DNA of 64,000 nucleotides from Siccibacter colletis. GTDB lineage: Bacteria > Pseudomonadota > Gammaproteobacteria > Enterobacterales > Enterobacteriaceae. Under the pieces are notes generated by a model that ran no database searches, was not told where the DNA came from, and saw only the letters and a list, made by a program, of their open reading frames with translations. A program made the translations under genes and the position numbers. Location: positions 62,001 through 126,000 of the forward strand of contig NZ_JMSQ01000026.1 of NCBI RefSeq assembly GCF_000696575.1, in the 5' to 3' direction. Below are positions 43,093-56,767 of the stretch, piece after piece; within the stretch, counting starts at the first letter, position 1, and each line of letters starts with the position of its first letter.

Positions 43093-43121
43093 AACAGGGC
43101 CGAAGCGGCCCTGTTTTTTTA
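43093..43121. terminator. Bidirectional terminator between yajQ and yajR
   Basis: CAGGGCCG (43095-43102), loop AAG and CGGCCCTG (43106-43113), with seven T on the plus side. It overlaps the last bases of yajR. Confidence 0.88.
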
Positions 43122-44480
43122 TGCGCGCAGCGCCTGTTCCACGTTATAGCGGTTCGTGACTTTGGTATCGATCTTCACGTACACGCTGTGTTCATCCGGC
43201 GCGACCAGCACCTCGCGCACGCCATCCTGCTTCATCAGCTGCGCTTCCAGCGCCGCGTCCGCTGCAACGTCTTCCGGTAACGCGACGCGCAGGCTGCTGA
43301 CATAGGGCGGCTCCTGCATCGTCATGCTGACCAGCAGCCACACCGTAGCCAGCAGCGCACCCACCAGGAATACGGTTTGCGGGTCGAAGAAGCCGTCAAT
43401 CCAGCCCGCCAGGGAACCACCCACCGCCACGCCCAGGAACTGGCTGGTGGAGTAGATGCCCATTGCCGTACCTTTGTAGCCTGCCGGCGACTCTTTACTG
43501 ATAAGCGACGGCAGCAGGGCTTCCATCAGGTTAAACGCGATAAAGAACAGCTGTACGCCGATCACCAGCTCCCAGAAGTGCGGACCCGCGCCCCAGAGCA
43601 CGATCTCGGCAATCAACAGCAGCGCCACGCAGAAGATGAACACGCGCTTCATGCGGCGTCTGGCTTCGGCATAAATGATAAACGGCACCACCGACACAAA
43701 CGAGATCAGCATGGTGAACAGGTAGATCTTCCAGTGCTGTTCGGTAGGGAAGCCCGCCTGGGCCAGCTGGCCGGGAAGGGCGACGAAGGTCGACATCAGC
43801 AGAATATGCAGACAGAAGATGCCGAAGTTGAGCTTCAGCAGTTTCGGGTTCGCCATTACCTGGCTAAAGCAGCCCTTTACCATCCCGGACTCACGGTTCA
43901 GGACGTGCGTTTTGCTGCTCGGTACCACCCACAGCGTCAGGACGATGCCAGTACAGGCGAGGCCAGCCATCATCCAGAACAGGGCGTGCAGGCCCAGCGC
44001 GTGGGTAATAATTGGCCCCAGCACCATAGCGATGGCGAACGTAATACCGAAGCTGACGCCGATAAACGCCATCGCTTTAGTGCGGTTCTGTTCGCGCGTG
44101 AGGTCAGAAAGCAGCGCCATCACCGCGGCGGAGATCGCCCCGGAGCCTTGCAGCGCGCGGCCCAGCACGATGCCCCAGATAGAGTCGCTGAGGGCGGCCA
44201 CCAGGCTACCGATAACGAAGATGGCCAGCCCGCCGACAATCAGTGGTTTACGCCCGACCCGATCGGAAATCAGGCCGAAGGGGATCTGGAACAGCGCCTG
44301 CGCCAGACCATAAATACCAATCGCCAGGCCAATCAGCGCTTCACTGGCACCCTGCAGGGCCATGCCGTAAGTTGTGAGCACCGGCAGCACCATAAACATG
44401 CCCAGCATGCGCAGGGAGAAAACGGTCCCTAAGCCCCATGTCGCGCGCAGTTCCAGCGGCGTCATTTTGTTATCGTTCAT
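43119..44480 (-). CDS. yajR: MFS transporter YajR
   Basis: A 453-residue major facilitator protein with 12 transmembrane helices and the extra C-terminal ferredoxin-like YAM domain of E. coli YajR (454 aa). Motif A is FGLISDRVGRKPLIVGG after TM2. The C-terminal domain (about residues 385-453) runs from PPYVSSLRVALP to KIDTKVTNRYNVEQALRA. The transport substrate is unknown. ATG 44480 follows GAGGTGGTA and gives the family N-terminus. Confidence 0.94.
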   Translation of the reverse strand: MNDNKMTPLELRATWGLGTVFSLRMLGMFMVLPVLTTYGMALQGASEALIGLAIGIYGLAQALFQIPFGLISDRVGRKPLIVGGLAIFVIGSLVAALSDSIWGIVLGRALQGSGAISAAVMALLSDLTREQNRTKAMAFIGVSFGITFAIAMVLGPIITHALGLHALFWMMAGLACTGIVLTLWVVPSSKTHVLNRESGMVKGCFSQVMANPKLLKLNFGIFCLHILLMSTFVALPGQLAQAGFPTEQHWKIYLFTMLISFVSVVPFIIYAEARRRMKRVFIFCVALLLIAEIVLWGAGPHFWELVIGVQLFFIAFNLMEALLPSLISKESPAGYKGTAMGIYSTSQFLGVAVGGSLAGWIDGFFDPQTVFLVGALLATVWLLVSMTMQEPPYVSSLRVALPEDVAADAALEAQLMKQDGVREVLVAPDEHSVYVKIDTKVTNRYNVEQALRA

Positions 44481-44580
44481 TACCACCTCAGAAAAAAAGC
44501 CGGACATAGTGTAGTGCGGGGGGAGGGGAGGGTAAATCATTGCCTGGTGTTAAAATGTTACCAGTGAGCAATAAGCGCAC

Positions 44581-44611
44581 AAAATAAAAAAGGGTGCCGA
44601 AGCACCCTTTT
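44581..44611 (-). terminator. Terminator of the cyoABCDE operon
   Basis: GGGTGC (44592-44597), loop CGAA and GCACCC (44602-44607), extended by A/T pairs. Read on the minus strand it is followed by a T-rich run (TTTTTTATTTT), ending the cyo transcript. Confidence 0.88.
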
Positions 44612-44624
44612 GACGTCGTCTGTA

Positions 44625-45512
44625 TTACCAGACGTAGGTCAGCAGATTTTGCGAATCCGGTACCATAAAGTCCACGGACATCATCACGCTCAGCGAGGTG
44701 ATGGCGACAATCGAGAAGACGAACAGCTTGCGCGCCCACACTTTGTCGTTTTCGGTTTTATAGCCACGCAGGGCCATACCGAGCCACCACACGCTGACCG
44801 CCGCTGCCACGATCAGATATTTATATCCGGCGTAGCCCCCAAGCGTCAGCATCAGGGTTGCGACAGCAAACGCAACGATGTAGAGCGTAATGTGGTTCTT
44901 GGCAACTGAGATCCCCTTCACCACCGGCAGCACCGGGATGTTTGCAGCCTGATAATCCTTGAAGCGGAAAATCGCGATTGCGTAGGAGTGCGGCATCTGC
45001 CAGAGGCTGAAAATCGCCAGCAGGATCAGCGCGCCGCTATCAAACTCATTGGTTACCGCGCAGTAGCCAATAACCGGCGGCGCAGCGCCGGAAAGGCTAC
45101 CAATCAGGGTGCCGTAGACCGACTTGCGCTTCATATAGAGGCTGTAAACCCCAACATAAACCACGAAGCCCATCACCCCCAGCCAGCAGGCCAGCGGATT
45201 AGCACCGAACCACAGCAGCATAAAGCCAGCAATACCCAACAAGGTTGCATACACCAGCGATACTTTCGCAGAGATCAGTCCCATAACCAGGACGCGATTC
45301 CTTGTCCTCTCCATCTTGCAGTCGATGTCACGGTCGATGTAGTTGTTAAACACACAACCGGACGCGACGACCAGCGACACGCCAACCAGCGTGCTGAGGA
45401 AGAGGGGATAATCAATGCTGCCTTTAGAGGCCAGCAAAAATCCCCCGATGACAGAAATTAAATTCCCGAAAATAATTCCTGGTTTTGTTACTTGCAGGTA
45501 TTGCTTAATCAT
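44625..45512 (-). CDS. cyoE: Protoheme IX farnesyltransferase (heme O synthase)
   Basis: A 295-residue UbiA-family membrane enzyme with about nine helices that adds farnesyl to heme B, giving heme O for the bo3 oxidase. The prenyl-diphosphate site is NNYIDRDID followed by KMERTRNR, and the second loop is [17 protein letters not shown]. Within the first motif a Cys (TGC) replaces the Arg I recall in E. coli; the catalytic Asp residues are intact. ATG 45512 gives the family start [11 protein letters not shown]. It is the last gene of the cyo operon, 11 bp after cyoD. Confidence 0.95.
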   Translation of the reverse strand: MIKQYLQVTKPGIIFGNLISVIGGFLLASKGSIDYPLFLSTLVGVSLVVASGCVFNNYIDRDIDCKMERTRNRVLVMGLISAKVSLVYATLLGIAGFMLLWFGANPLACWLGVMGFVVYVGVYSLYMKRKSVYGTLIGSLSGAAPPVIGYCAVTNEFDSGALILLAIFSLWQMPHSYAIAIFRFKDYQAANIPVLPVVKGISVAKNHITLYIVAFAVATLMLTLGGYAGYKYLIVAAAVSVWWLGMALRGYKTENDKVWARKLFVFSIVAITSLSVMMSVDFMVPDSQNLLTYVW

Positions 45513-45523
45513 ACTCGCCGCTC

Positions 45524-45852
45524 TTAGTGAACCATCATGTTGTAATTCAGGTTCCACATAATCCAGATAGAGCCTGCTACGACGATAGCGATAATCAGCA
45601 AGGTAAAGACAAAGGCTACCAGGTTCCAGCGCTCCTCAGAGGAGGCGTTCATGTGCAGGAAGCACACCAGGTGAACCAGAATCTGAACAACGGCTGTAAT
45701 CACTACCACAGCTACAAGGGTGCCGTGAGAGGCGGAGCCGTTCATCACCATCAGGAACGGGATCGCCGTCAGGATGACCGACAGAACAAACCCGACCAGA
45801 TAGGTCTTAACGCCACCGTGATGAGCGCCGTTGTGATCGGTTGAATGACTCA

Positions 45853-45853
<1 letters not shown>
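45524..45853 (-). CDS. cyoD: Cytochrome bo3 ubiquinol oxidase subunit IV
   Basis: A 109-residue small subunit, the E. coli length, with three transmembrane helices (about residues 18-36, 46-64 and 80-100) and the conserved HLVCFLHMN and [12 protein letters not shown] ends. It helps CuB assembly in subunit I. Its ATG overlaps the cyoC stop by one base (TAATG). Confidence 0.96.
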
Positions 45854-49418
<3,565 letters not shown>

Positions 49419-49883
49419 TTAACGACCTCAATTCCACAGGGATCTGGTGGCGTTTAAAGTGTGCGGGCATTTTACGGGAAGGTTACATTACTGTAAACAT
49501 GATTGGCTCAGTGTCAGTAAGGTGTTGCCGGGTTCTGCCAGATTTGTCACAGCAATGACCGCCTGTAACCAAAGGTAAGCTGCAAGCCGCGCCAGATGGG
49601 CTTTATAACAAAACAGATATTAAATGCAAGGATATGGGTTGGATTGCTCTAAAGGTCAAAAATAATGCACAAATAATTAACAACCCGGCAGCAAATAAAA
49701 ACATTCATTAAACCAAATATTAATCGAGCGTGAGCTGAATCGTGTAAGGAAAAAATATCCTTGACCGACTTTGATTATTTCAATCGCGTAATTAAGCGCA
49801 CAAATGAACAACTGATATTTTATTTAACTGGTCAACTTTTGCGCGGATTAATTCAGCGTGGCAATAATAACTATTAGCGAAAG
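49419..49883 (-). promoter_or_regulatory. Long AT-rich regulatory region upstream of cyoA
   Basis: This 465-bp region has no gene and is clearly richer in A+T than its flanks. On the minus strand GTTAATTA occurs at 49681-49674, an exact match to the core ArcA-P consensus, and CTTAATTA at 49796-49789 is one base off. ArcA represses cyo under low oxygen in E. coli. I could not place the cyo promoter or an FNR site with confidence. The 3' end of ampG lies at the far side. Confidence 0.55.
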
Positions 49884-51371
49884 TTAATTATTTAGTTCGC
49901 TACTATTTTCCCGACGCAGTGCGACGGCATCCAGTATGCAGCCAGTCACGAAAGCGAGCCCTGCCAGTATCGCACCCGCCTCAAGCAAGACCGTGTCCAG
50001 CGACGTTGCCGTGATATTCAGGGCATTAGCGATCAGCAATACCAGCCAGCCGGCGACTAACAGGGCCGCGACGGCCAGCAGCGATACCGCCGCTTTATAG
50101 CCTCGCGCGAAGTGACGTCGCGGCAGGAAGCTACCGGTGCGCTGGGTGTACTCCAGCGTCTGGCGGCACACGATGAGAAGCAACAGCCCCGGCATCGCGG
50201 CGAAGACCGAGAACAGATAAAACAGCGGCCAGCCGTGAGCTTCGACAAACCAACCCGCTACCGGGCCAACATAGACGCGCCCGACGGCAGCCAGGGCAGA
50301 GAGCAGTGCGAATTGCGTAGCGGAAAACGACAGGTTGCACAGCGTCATCAGTAAGGCTACGAACGCCGCAGTTCCCATCCCGCCGCACAAGTTTTCGAAA
50401 AACACCGCGCCGGCCATGGTGTAAATACTTTTTGCGCTGATGGCGAGCAGCCAGTAACCCGCATTAGAGACGCCCTGCAGGATACCGAACAGCAGCAGGG
50501 CGCGGAACAGCGACAGGCGCTGCATCAGGATCCCGCCGTAGAGCGCCCCAATAATGGTGGCAAACAGCCCGAGCGTCTTGTTGACCATGCCGACTTCACC
50601 GGCATCAAAACCGACACCGCGAATCAGGAAGGTGGTGGTAAGCGACATGGCGAAGGCATCGCCCAGCTTATACAGCACGATCAGCATCAGGATCAGCCAG
50701 GCATTGTTGCGCCCGAAGAAGTCGCGCAGCGGGGCCATCACCGCCTGCTCCAGCGTTCGCGGCACCGGAGCGTCCACCGCCGGCTCGGGGGCCAGCAGGG
50801 TGGCGATAATGCACGGAATGAGCAACGCGGCCATCAGCCAGTACATGCCCTGCCAGCCGAGATAGTTATCCGCCAGCCACAGCGCCAGTCCGCCCGAGGC
50901 CAGCATCGCCAGCCGGTAACCCAGCACGCTTATCGCCGCGCCCGCACCGCGCTCTTCCGCAGGCAGCACATCGGTTTTCCAGGCATCGAATACGATATCC
51001 TGTGAGGCCGAGCAGAAAGCGATAACCACCGCCAGCGCCGCCATCCAGCGCAGATCGGTTGACGGCTCAAGAAAGCCCATGCCCGCAATCGCCACCAGCA
51101 GCAGAAGTTGGGTGATCAACAGCCAGCCGCGACGGCGGCCTAAGAAAGGCGGCACGTAGCGATCCATCATCGGTGACCAGAGGAATTTGAACACGTAAGC
51201 CTGACCTACCAGCGAGAAGAAGCCGATGGTTTTCAGGTCGACGTTTTCCACGGTCATCCACGCCTGAAGCGTGCCGGAGGTCAGCGCGAGCGGCAGCCCG
51301 GAGGCGAAGCCCAGGATGAGCAAAATGACGGATTTAGGATGCTGAAAAAAGCGTAATGAGAGACTGGACAT
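49884..51371 (-). CDS. ampG: Muropeptide MFS transporter AmpG
   Basis: A 495-residue inner-membrane permease (E. coli 491) with about 14 hydrophobic segments. It imports GlcNAc-anhydroMurNAc peptides for cell-wall recycling and, in species with AmpC/AmpR, sets beta-lactamase induction. Typical stretches are GFASGLPLALTSGTLQAWM, SPMMDRYVPPFLGRRRGW, CSASQDIVFDAWKTDVLP and ENLCGGMGTAAFVALLM. It lies 49 bp after yajG with a strong hairpin between them. Confidence 0.95.
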   Translation of the reverse strand: MSSLSLRFFQHPKSVILLILGFASGLPLALTSGTLQAWMTVENVDLKTIGFFSLVGQAYVFKFLWSPMMDRYVPPFLGRRRGWLLITQLLLLVAIAGMGFLEPSTDLRWMAALAVVIAFCSASQDIVFDAWKTDVLPAEERGAGAAISVLGYRLAMLASGGLALWLADNYLGWQGMYWLMAALLIPCIIATLLAPEPAVDAPVPRTLEQAVMAPLRDFFGRNNAWLILMLIVLYKLGDAFAMSLTTTFLIRGVGFDAGEVGMVNKTLGLFATIIGALYGGILMQRLSLFRALLLFGILQGVSNAGYWLLAISAKSIYTMAGAVFFENLCGGMGTAAFVALLMTLCNLSFSATQFALLSALAAVGRVYVGPVAGWFVEAHGWPLFYLFSVFAAMPGLLLLIVCRQTLEYTQRTGSFLPRRHFARGYKAAVSLLAVAALLVAGWLVLLIANALNITATSLDTVLLEAGAILAGLAFVTGCILDAVALRRENSSELNN

Positions 51372-51385
51372 AGAGAGGTGTCGTC

Positions 51386-51410
51386 ACAGGCCCGGTCATG
51401 CCGGGCCTGT
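51386..51410 (-). other. Perfect hairpin between yajG and ampG
   Basis: ACAGGCCCGG (51386-51395), a 5-nt loop TCATG and CCGGGCCTGT (51401-51410) form a 10-bp GC-rich stem in the spacer of the yajG-ampG pair. With no T run it is more likely an mRNA-stability or attenuation element than a full terminator. Confidence 0.6.
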
Positions 51411-51420
51411 AGAGAAGTGA

Positions 51421-51999
51421 TTAACGCGCGTTTTGCTTAATGAACTCATGGATAGCGGTATCCTGAGCCATGTCGGCAATGGTATCGGTCAGCACGCTGT
51501 TAACGGCATCGGCGATATTTTTGTTAGAGGCCTGCAGGGCACCTTCCACGCTGTAGCTGGCGCGGTAGTTTTTGTTCAGCTTATTGCCGTTGGCAGCGGT
51601 GGCGATGATGGCGATGTCCGCTTTGGTGGCAATGTTGTAACGCACGTTGCCCTGAGAAACATCGGCATACAGCTGGTTGACGATAATCTGCAGGTTAACC
51701 GCGCCGTTCGGCCCAATCATGTAGCCGCGAGACGTCATCTGCTTCTCTAACACTTCCTGCAGCAGGAAACGCAGATCGCGTGACGCGGTCAGGGTTACCA
51801 GCTGATTATTACGGGTCACTTTCGCCAGCGCCTGATCTTTACGCTGATCGGCACCGTTAATGCTGACGGTGACGCCCATCAGGCTCGGGTCCTGCTGCGG
51901 CAGAGAGATTTTCGGCGAAACATCAATCGTGGTCGGCGGCGTGGCACAGCCAGCCAGCATGAACAGCGCAACTAACGGGAAAAGCAGTTTTTTTAACAT
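51421..51999 (-). CDS. yajG: YajG family lipoprotein
   Basis: A 192-residue predicted outer-membrane lipoprotein, the E. coli length. The signal peptide MLKKLLFPLVALFMLAGC has its lipobox LAGC with Cys18, followed by ATPP. The rest matches YajG: PSLMGVTVSINGADQRKDQALAKV, LRFLLQEVLEKQM and DTIADMAQDTAIHEFIKQNAR. The function is unknown; it shares an operon with ampG as in E. coli. ATG 51999 is chosen because it gives the signal peptide. Confidence 0.94.
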   Translation of the reverse strand: MLKKLLFPLVALFMLAGCATPPTTIDVSPKISLPQQDPSLMGVTVSINGADQRKDQALAKVTRNNQLVTLTASRDLRFLLQEVLEKQMTSRGYMIGPNGAVNLQIIVNQLYADVSQGNVRYNIATKADIAIIATAANGNKLNKNYRASYSVEGALQASNKNIADAVNSVLTDTIADMAQDTAIHEFIKQNAR

Positions 52000-52294
52000 G
52001 TTCGTGTTCTCGTAATTCCGTGTGCTATCAAAAAGAAAATTCCTGCCATCATAAACATCGCGTGCGGCGAGGGGAAGTAGTAAACGAAGCGAAATCATGG
52101 CGTGACAACTTTTGTTGAATCATCAGGAATGATGATTCCGCTGCGATTAAATGCCGATTTAATCTTAAAATTGCCGCGGATGAACCAGGACTCAGCCTTA
52201 AAATTTGTTGTTTTACGGTTAAATAACCGGTAAAAGCGGCTACCATTTTAACTACCAGGGCCGCATTTCTGCCTTGTCACAGGAGTAAACAGCC

Positions 52295-52612
52295 ATGATG
52301 ATTCGTGAGCGTATTGAAGACAAGTTAAGGGCAGCGTTAGAACCCGTTCATCTCGAAGTGGTTGATGAAAGTTATCGCCACAACGTACCGGCTGGTTCTG
52401 AAAGTCACTTTAAAGTGGTGCTGGTGAGCGACCGGTTTGTTGGCGAGCGTTTTCTTAATCGTCACCGCCTGATTTACGGCGCGCTGGCGGAAGAGCTGGC
52501 GTCAACCGTTCATGCGCTGGCGCTGCATACCTATACCATTAAAGAGTGGGAAGGGCTGCAAAACACCGTTTTCCCTTCGCCGCCGTGCCGTGGCGCAGGC
52601 ACTATCGCCTGA
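52295..52612 (+). CDS. bolA: BolA family stress/morphology regulator
   Basis: A 105-residue protein with the BolA class II-KH-like fold: [27 protein letters not shown] holds the conserved His and the following FLNRHRLIY, then [11 protein letters not shown] with the C-terminal His. It binds glutaredoxin-linked Fe-S clusters and DNA, and affects rod morphology in stationary phase. The upstream spacer may hold the gearbox promoter known in E. coli, which I could not define. It is divergent from yajG. Confidence 0.95.
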   Translation: MMIRERIEDKLRAALEPVHLEVVDESYRHNVPAGSESHFKVVLVSDRFVGERFLNRHRLIYGALAEELASTVHALALHTYTIKEWEGLQNTVFPSPPCRGAGTIA

Positions 52613-52673
52613 GGCCAGAATTTGCAACGACGGGAGCTTTTCCAGTATGTTGCGGTAGAGAGAGTGAAATCTG

Positions 52674-52699
52674 AACGGCCTGCGGGCCGTTTTGTTTTG
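52674..52699 (+). terminator. Rho-independent terminator after bolA
   Basis: AACGGCC (52674-52680), loop TGCG and GGCCGTT (52685-52691), followed by a T-rich tail TTGTTTTG. Confidence 0.8.
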
Positions 52700-52785
52700 T
52701 CTGAATTTTTATGCCGTCTGATGTGATTCAGGCAGAAAACAACGGGAAGTGTGAAAAATGCCGCAGACTGGCGCGCTTGCGCTTC

Positions 52786-52814
52786 TCGACTCACCAGAGC
52801 GATGCCGCTATAAT
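52786..52814 (+). promoter_or_regulatory. Candidate tig promoter
   Basis: A perfect TATAAT (52809-52814) lies 17 bp after TCGACT (52786-52791), 142 bp before tig. The rest of the 343-bp bolA-tig spacer (52613-52955) holds the bolA terminator and a long 5' leader; I see no other gene in it. Confidence 0.6.
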
Positions 52815-52946
52815 GCTGCGTCTAATTTTTCGGAATGTCTTCGGGATAATTCTGACGACAGGGAATGTGATTCTGATTCAGAGGACATCCCGGTTCTGCG
52901 AAGCGGCTAGGGCTTCCAGAGTTGACCGAGCACTGTGATTTTTTGA

Positions 52947-54254
<1,308 letters not shown>

Positions 54255-54280
54255 GCCGCTTTTTCTCAGAACGATCTGAT

Positions 54281-54316
54281 AAAAAGCCCGTCACCGTCGG
54301 TGACGGGCTTTTTTTG
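54281..54316 (+). terminator. Rho-independent terminator after tig
   Basis: A 15-bp perfect inverted repeat, 54281-54295 and 54299-54313, with loop GTC. The stem core GCCCGTCACC is flanked by A/T pairs that give the T run. Confidence 0.95.
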
Positions 54317-54385
54317 TCACTTTTCGGTTTGTGCTGATGCGAAAACCGTGCCGGGATGTTAGCGTAACAGGAAAAGGTTGTTATG

Positions 54386-54414
54386 CTTGAAATAAGACAG
54401 GTTAAACCCCATTA
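54386..54414 (+). promoter_or_regulatory. Sigma-32 (heat-shock) type promoter of clpP
   Basis: CTTGAAA (54386-54392), a 14-bp spacer and CCCCATTA (54407-54414) fit the RpoH consensus CTTGAAA ... CCCCATNT. It lies about 140 bp before clpP. The rest of the tig-clpP spacer (54255-54554) holds the tig terminator and the clpP leader, and no gene that I can support. Confidence 0.75.
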
Positions 54415-54554
54415 ATCGTTGGTAACCCAACGAATACTCTGACTGATAATCCGTCCGTGATGATTGTGAGGCACCACAAGCATAGTCATGCCTGGTCGTC
54501 TCAAGTAGAATCAGTGCAGCAGGCGACATACGAATATTTATCCAGGAGACGGAA

Positions 54555-55178
54555 ATGTCATACAGTGGCGAACGAGACAATGTAGCACCCCACATGGCCC
54601 TGGTGCCGATGGTCATCGAGCAAACCTCACGCGGTGAGCGCTCTTTCGATATTTACTCCCGCCTGCTTAAGGAACGCGTCATTTTTCTGACCGGTCAGGT
54701 GGAAGACCATATGGCGAACCTGATCGTGGCGCAGATGCTGTTTCTCGAAGCAGAAAACCCGGAAAAAGACATCTACCTGTACATTAACTCTCCTGGCGGC
54801 GTGATCACGGCCGGGATGTCGATCTACGACACGATGCAGTTTATCAAGCCGGACGTCAGCACCATTTGTATGGGCCAGGCGGCCTCAATGGGCGCGTTCC
54901 TGCTGACCGCTGGTGCTAAAGGCAAGCGTTTCTGCCTGCCGAACTCCCGCGTCATGATTCACCAGCCGCTGGGCGGTTATCAGGGTCAGGCAACGGATAT
55001 CGAAATCCATGCGCGTGAAATCCTGAAGGTGAAAGGGCGTATGAATGAACTTATGGCGCATCACACGGGTCAATCTCTTGAGCAGATTGAACGTGACACC
55101 GAGCGCGATCGTTTCCTGTCGGCATCGGAAGCGGTAGAGTACGGGCTGGTGGATTCGATTTTGACCCATCGCAGCTGA
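54555..55178 (+). CDS. clpP: ATP-dependent Clp protease proteolytic subunit
   Basis: A 207-residue serine protease, the E. coli length, that forms two stacked heptamer rings. The catalytic Ser111 lies in [11 protein letters not shown] and His136 in [10 protein letters not shown]; the Asp comes from the following helix region. The N-terminal propeptide ([14 protein letters not shown]) is processed. With ClpX it degrades RpoS, tying it to IraP earlier in the window. It has a GGAGACGGAA ribosome site. Confidence 0.98.
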   Translation: MSYSGERDNVAPHMALVPMVIEQTSRGERSFDIYSRLLKERVIFLTGQVEDHMANLIVAQMLFLEAENPEKDIYLYINSPGGVITAGMSIYDTMQFIKPDVSTICMGQAASMGAFLLTAGAKGKRFCLPNSRVMIHQPLGGYQGQATDIEIHAREILKVKGRMNELMAHHTGQSLEQIERDTERDRFLSASEAVEYGLVDSILTHRS

Positions 55179-55309
55179 TGGGCAGGCCGCGTGAGGCCGC
55201 TATACTATAGTAAAGCTGGCGCCTCACTGCGGTTGAGTACAGCTTGCGCCTGTGAATAGCATTTGCGTCGTTGTGTGCGGCACAAAGAACAGAAAAGAGG
55301 TTTTGACTC

Positions 55310-56584
55310 ATGACAGATAAACGCAAAGATGGTTCGGGCAAACTGTTGTACTGCTCTTTTTGCGGCAAAAGCCAGCACGAAGTACGCAAACTGATTGCCG
55401 GCCCATCCGTGTATATCTGCGACGAGTGTGTCGATCTGTGTAACGACATCATTCGCGAAGAGATTAAAGAAGTAGCGCCGCATCGTGAACGTAGCGCGCT
55501 ACCGACACCGCATGAAATCCGTGCTCATCTGGATGACTACGTCATCGGGCAGGAGCAGGCGAAAAAAGTCCTCGCGGTCGCGGTATATAACCACTACAAA
55601 CGTCTGCGCAATGGCGACAGCTCCAACGGTGTTGAGCTGGGTAAAAGTAACATTCTGCTGATCGGTCCGACCGGTAGCGGTAAAACCCTGCTGGCTGAAA
55701 CCCTGGCGCGTCTGCTGGACGTTCCCTTCACCATGGCCGATGCCACTACGCTGACCGAAGCCGGTTACGTCGGTGAAGACGTTGAAAACATCATTCAGAA
55801 ACTGCTGCAGAAGTGCGATTACGACGTACAGAAAGCCCAGCGCGGCATCGTATACATTGATGAGATTGATAAGATCTCCCGCAAGTCCGACAACCCGTCG
55901 ATTACGCGCGACGTATCCGGTGAAGGCGTTCAGCAGGCGCTGCTCAAGCTGATTGAAGGCACCGTTGCCGCCGTACCCCCGCAGGGGGGCCGTAAGCATC
56001 CGCAGCAGGAGTTCCTGCAGGTTGATACCTCTAAGATCCTGTTTATCTGTGGCGGTGCGTTTGCCGGTCTGGATAAAGTCATCGCTAACCGCGTTGAAAC
56101 CGGTTCGGGTATTGGCTTTGGCGCAACAGTAAAAGCGCAGTCTCAGAAAGCGAATGAAGGCGAGCTGCTGGCGCAGGTTGAACCGGAAGATCTGATCAAG
56201 TTTGGTCTGATCCCGGAGTTCATCGGTCGTCTGCCGGTGGTTGCCACCCTGAACGAGCTGAGTGAAGAGGCGCTGATCCAGATCCTGAAAGAGCCGAAAA
56301 ACGCCCTTACCAAGCAGTATCAGGCGCTGTTCAATCTGGAAGGTGTGGAGCTGGAGTTCCGCGACGAAGCGCTGAATGCTATCGCTAAAAAAGCAATGGC
56401 GCGTAAAACCGGCGCGCGCGGCCTGCGTTCTATCGTAGAGGGCGCACTGCTCGACACGATGTACGATCTGCCGTCGATGGAAGAAGTGGAAAAAGTGGTG
56501 ATTGACGACTCCGTGATCGCCGGGCAGTCCGAGCCGTTGCTCATCTACGGCAAACCCGAAGCTCAGCAGGCATCCGGCGAATAA
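55310..56584 (+). CDS. clpX: ATP-dependent Clp protease ATP-binding subunit ClpX
   Basis: A 424-residue AAA+ unfoldase, the E. coli length. The N-terminal zinc-binding domain uses CSFC and CDEC. The ATPase core has Walker A GPTGSGKT, Walker B VYIDEIDK, the pore loop with GYVGEDVE and the RKH-type loop, and the IGF loop GIGFGATV that contacts ClpP. It lies 131 bp after clpP, with no terminator between, consistent with a clpPX transcript. Confidence 0.98.
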   Translation: MTDKRKDGSGKLLYCSFCGKSQHEVRKLIAGPSVYICDECVDLCNDIIREEIKEVAPHRERSALPTPHEIRAHLDDYVIGQEQAKKVLAVAVYNHYKRLRNGDSSNGVELGKSNILLIGPTGSGKTLLAETLARLLDVPFTMADATTLTEAGYVGEDVENIIQKLLQKCDYDVQKAQRGIVYIDEIDKISRKSDNPSITRDVSGEGVQQALLKLIEGTVAAVPPQGGRKHPQQEFLQVDTSKILFICGGAFAGLDKVIANRVETGSGIGFGATVKAQSQKANEGELLAQVEPEDLIKFGLIPEFIGRLPVVATLNELSEEALIQILKEPKNALTKQYQALFNLEGVELEFRDEALNAIAKKAMARKTGARGLRSIVEGALLDTMYDLPSMEEVEKVVIDDSVIAGQSEPLLIYGKPEAQQASGE

Positions 56585-56614
56585 TTCGCCAATTCATACA
56601 GCCAGTTAATACAA

Positions 56615-56646
56615 AAATGGGGAGTTTAGCTCCCCATTTATTTTTC
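56615..56646 (+). terminator. Rho-independent terminator after clpX
   Basis: AAATGGGGAG (56615-56624) and CTCCCCATTT (56630-56639) form a 10-bp stem with loop TTTAG, followed by ATTTTT. Confidence 0.92.
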
Positions 56647-56658
56647 CTTCATTCCTGC

Positions 56659-56687
56659 CGTTGAATACTCGCGATACATCCCCATAT
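56659..56687 (+). promoter_or_regulatory. Sigma-32 (heat-shock) promoter of lon
   Basis: CGTTGAA (56659-56665), a 14-bp spacer and CCCCATAT (56680-56687) match the RpoH promoter pattern and resemble the lon heat-shock promoter of E. coli. It lies 80 bp before the lon start. Confidence 0.8.
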
Positions 56688-56767
56688 ACTGATTTACTTG
56701 TTAGCGGCGGCATGAGATGTCATGTGCGCTCCATAACCTGGCGGACACTAAACTAAGAGAGAGCTCT

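Noticed and set aside
44625-45512. Cys in the prenyl-diphosphate motif of CyoE as a disabling change
   Set aside because: The catalytic Asp and Arg residues are intact and this position varies in COX10 relatives; kept only as a note.
49741-49800. FNR site upstream of cyoA (TTGAT ... TCAAT)
   Set aside because: The half-site spacing is one base short of TTGAT-N4-ATCAA.
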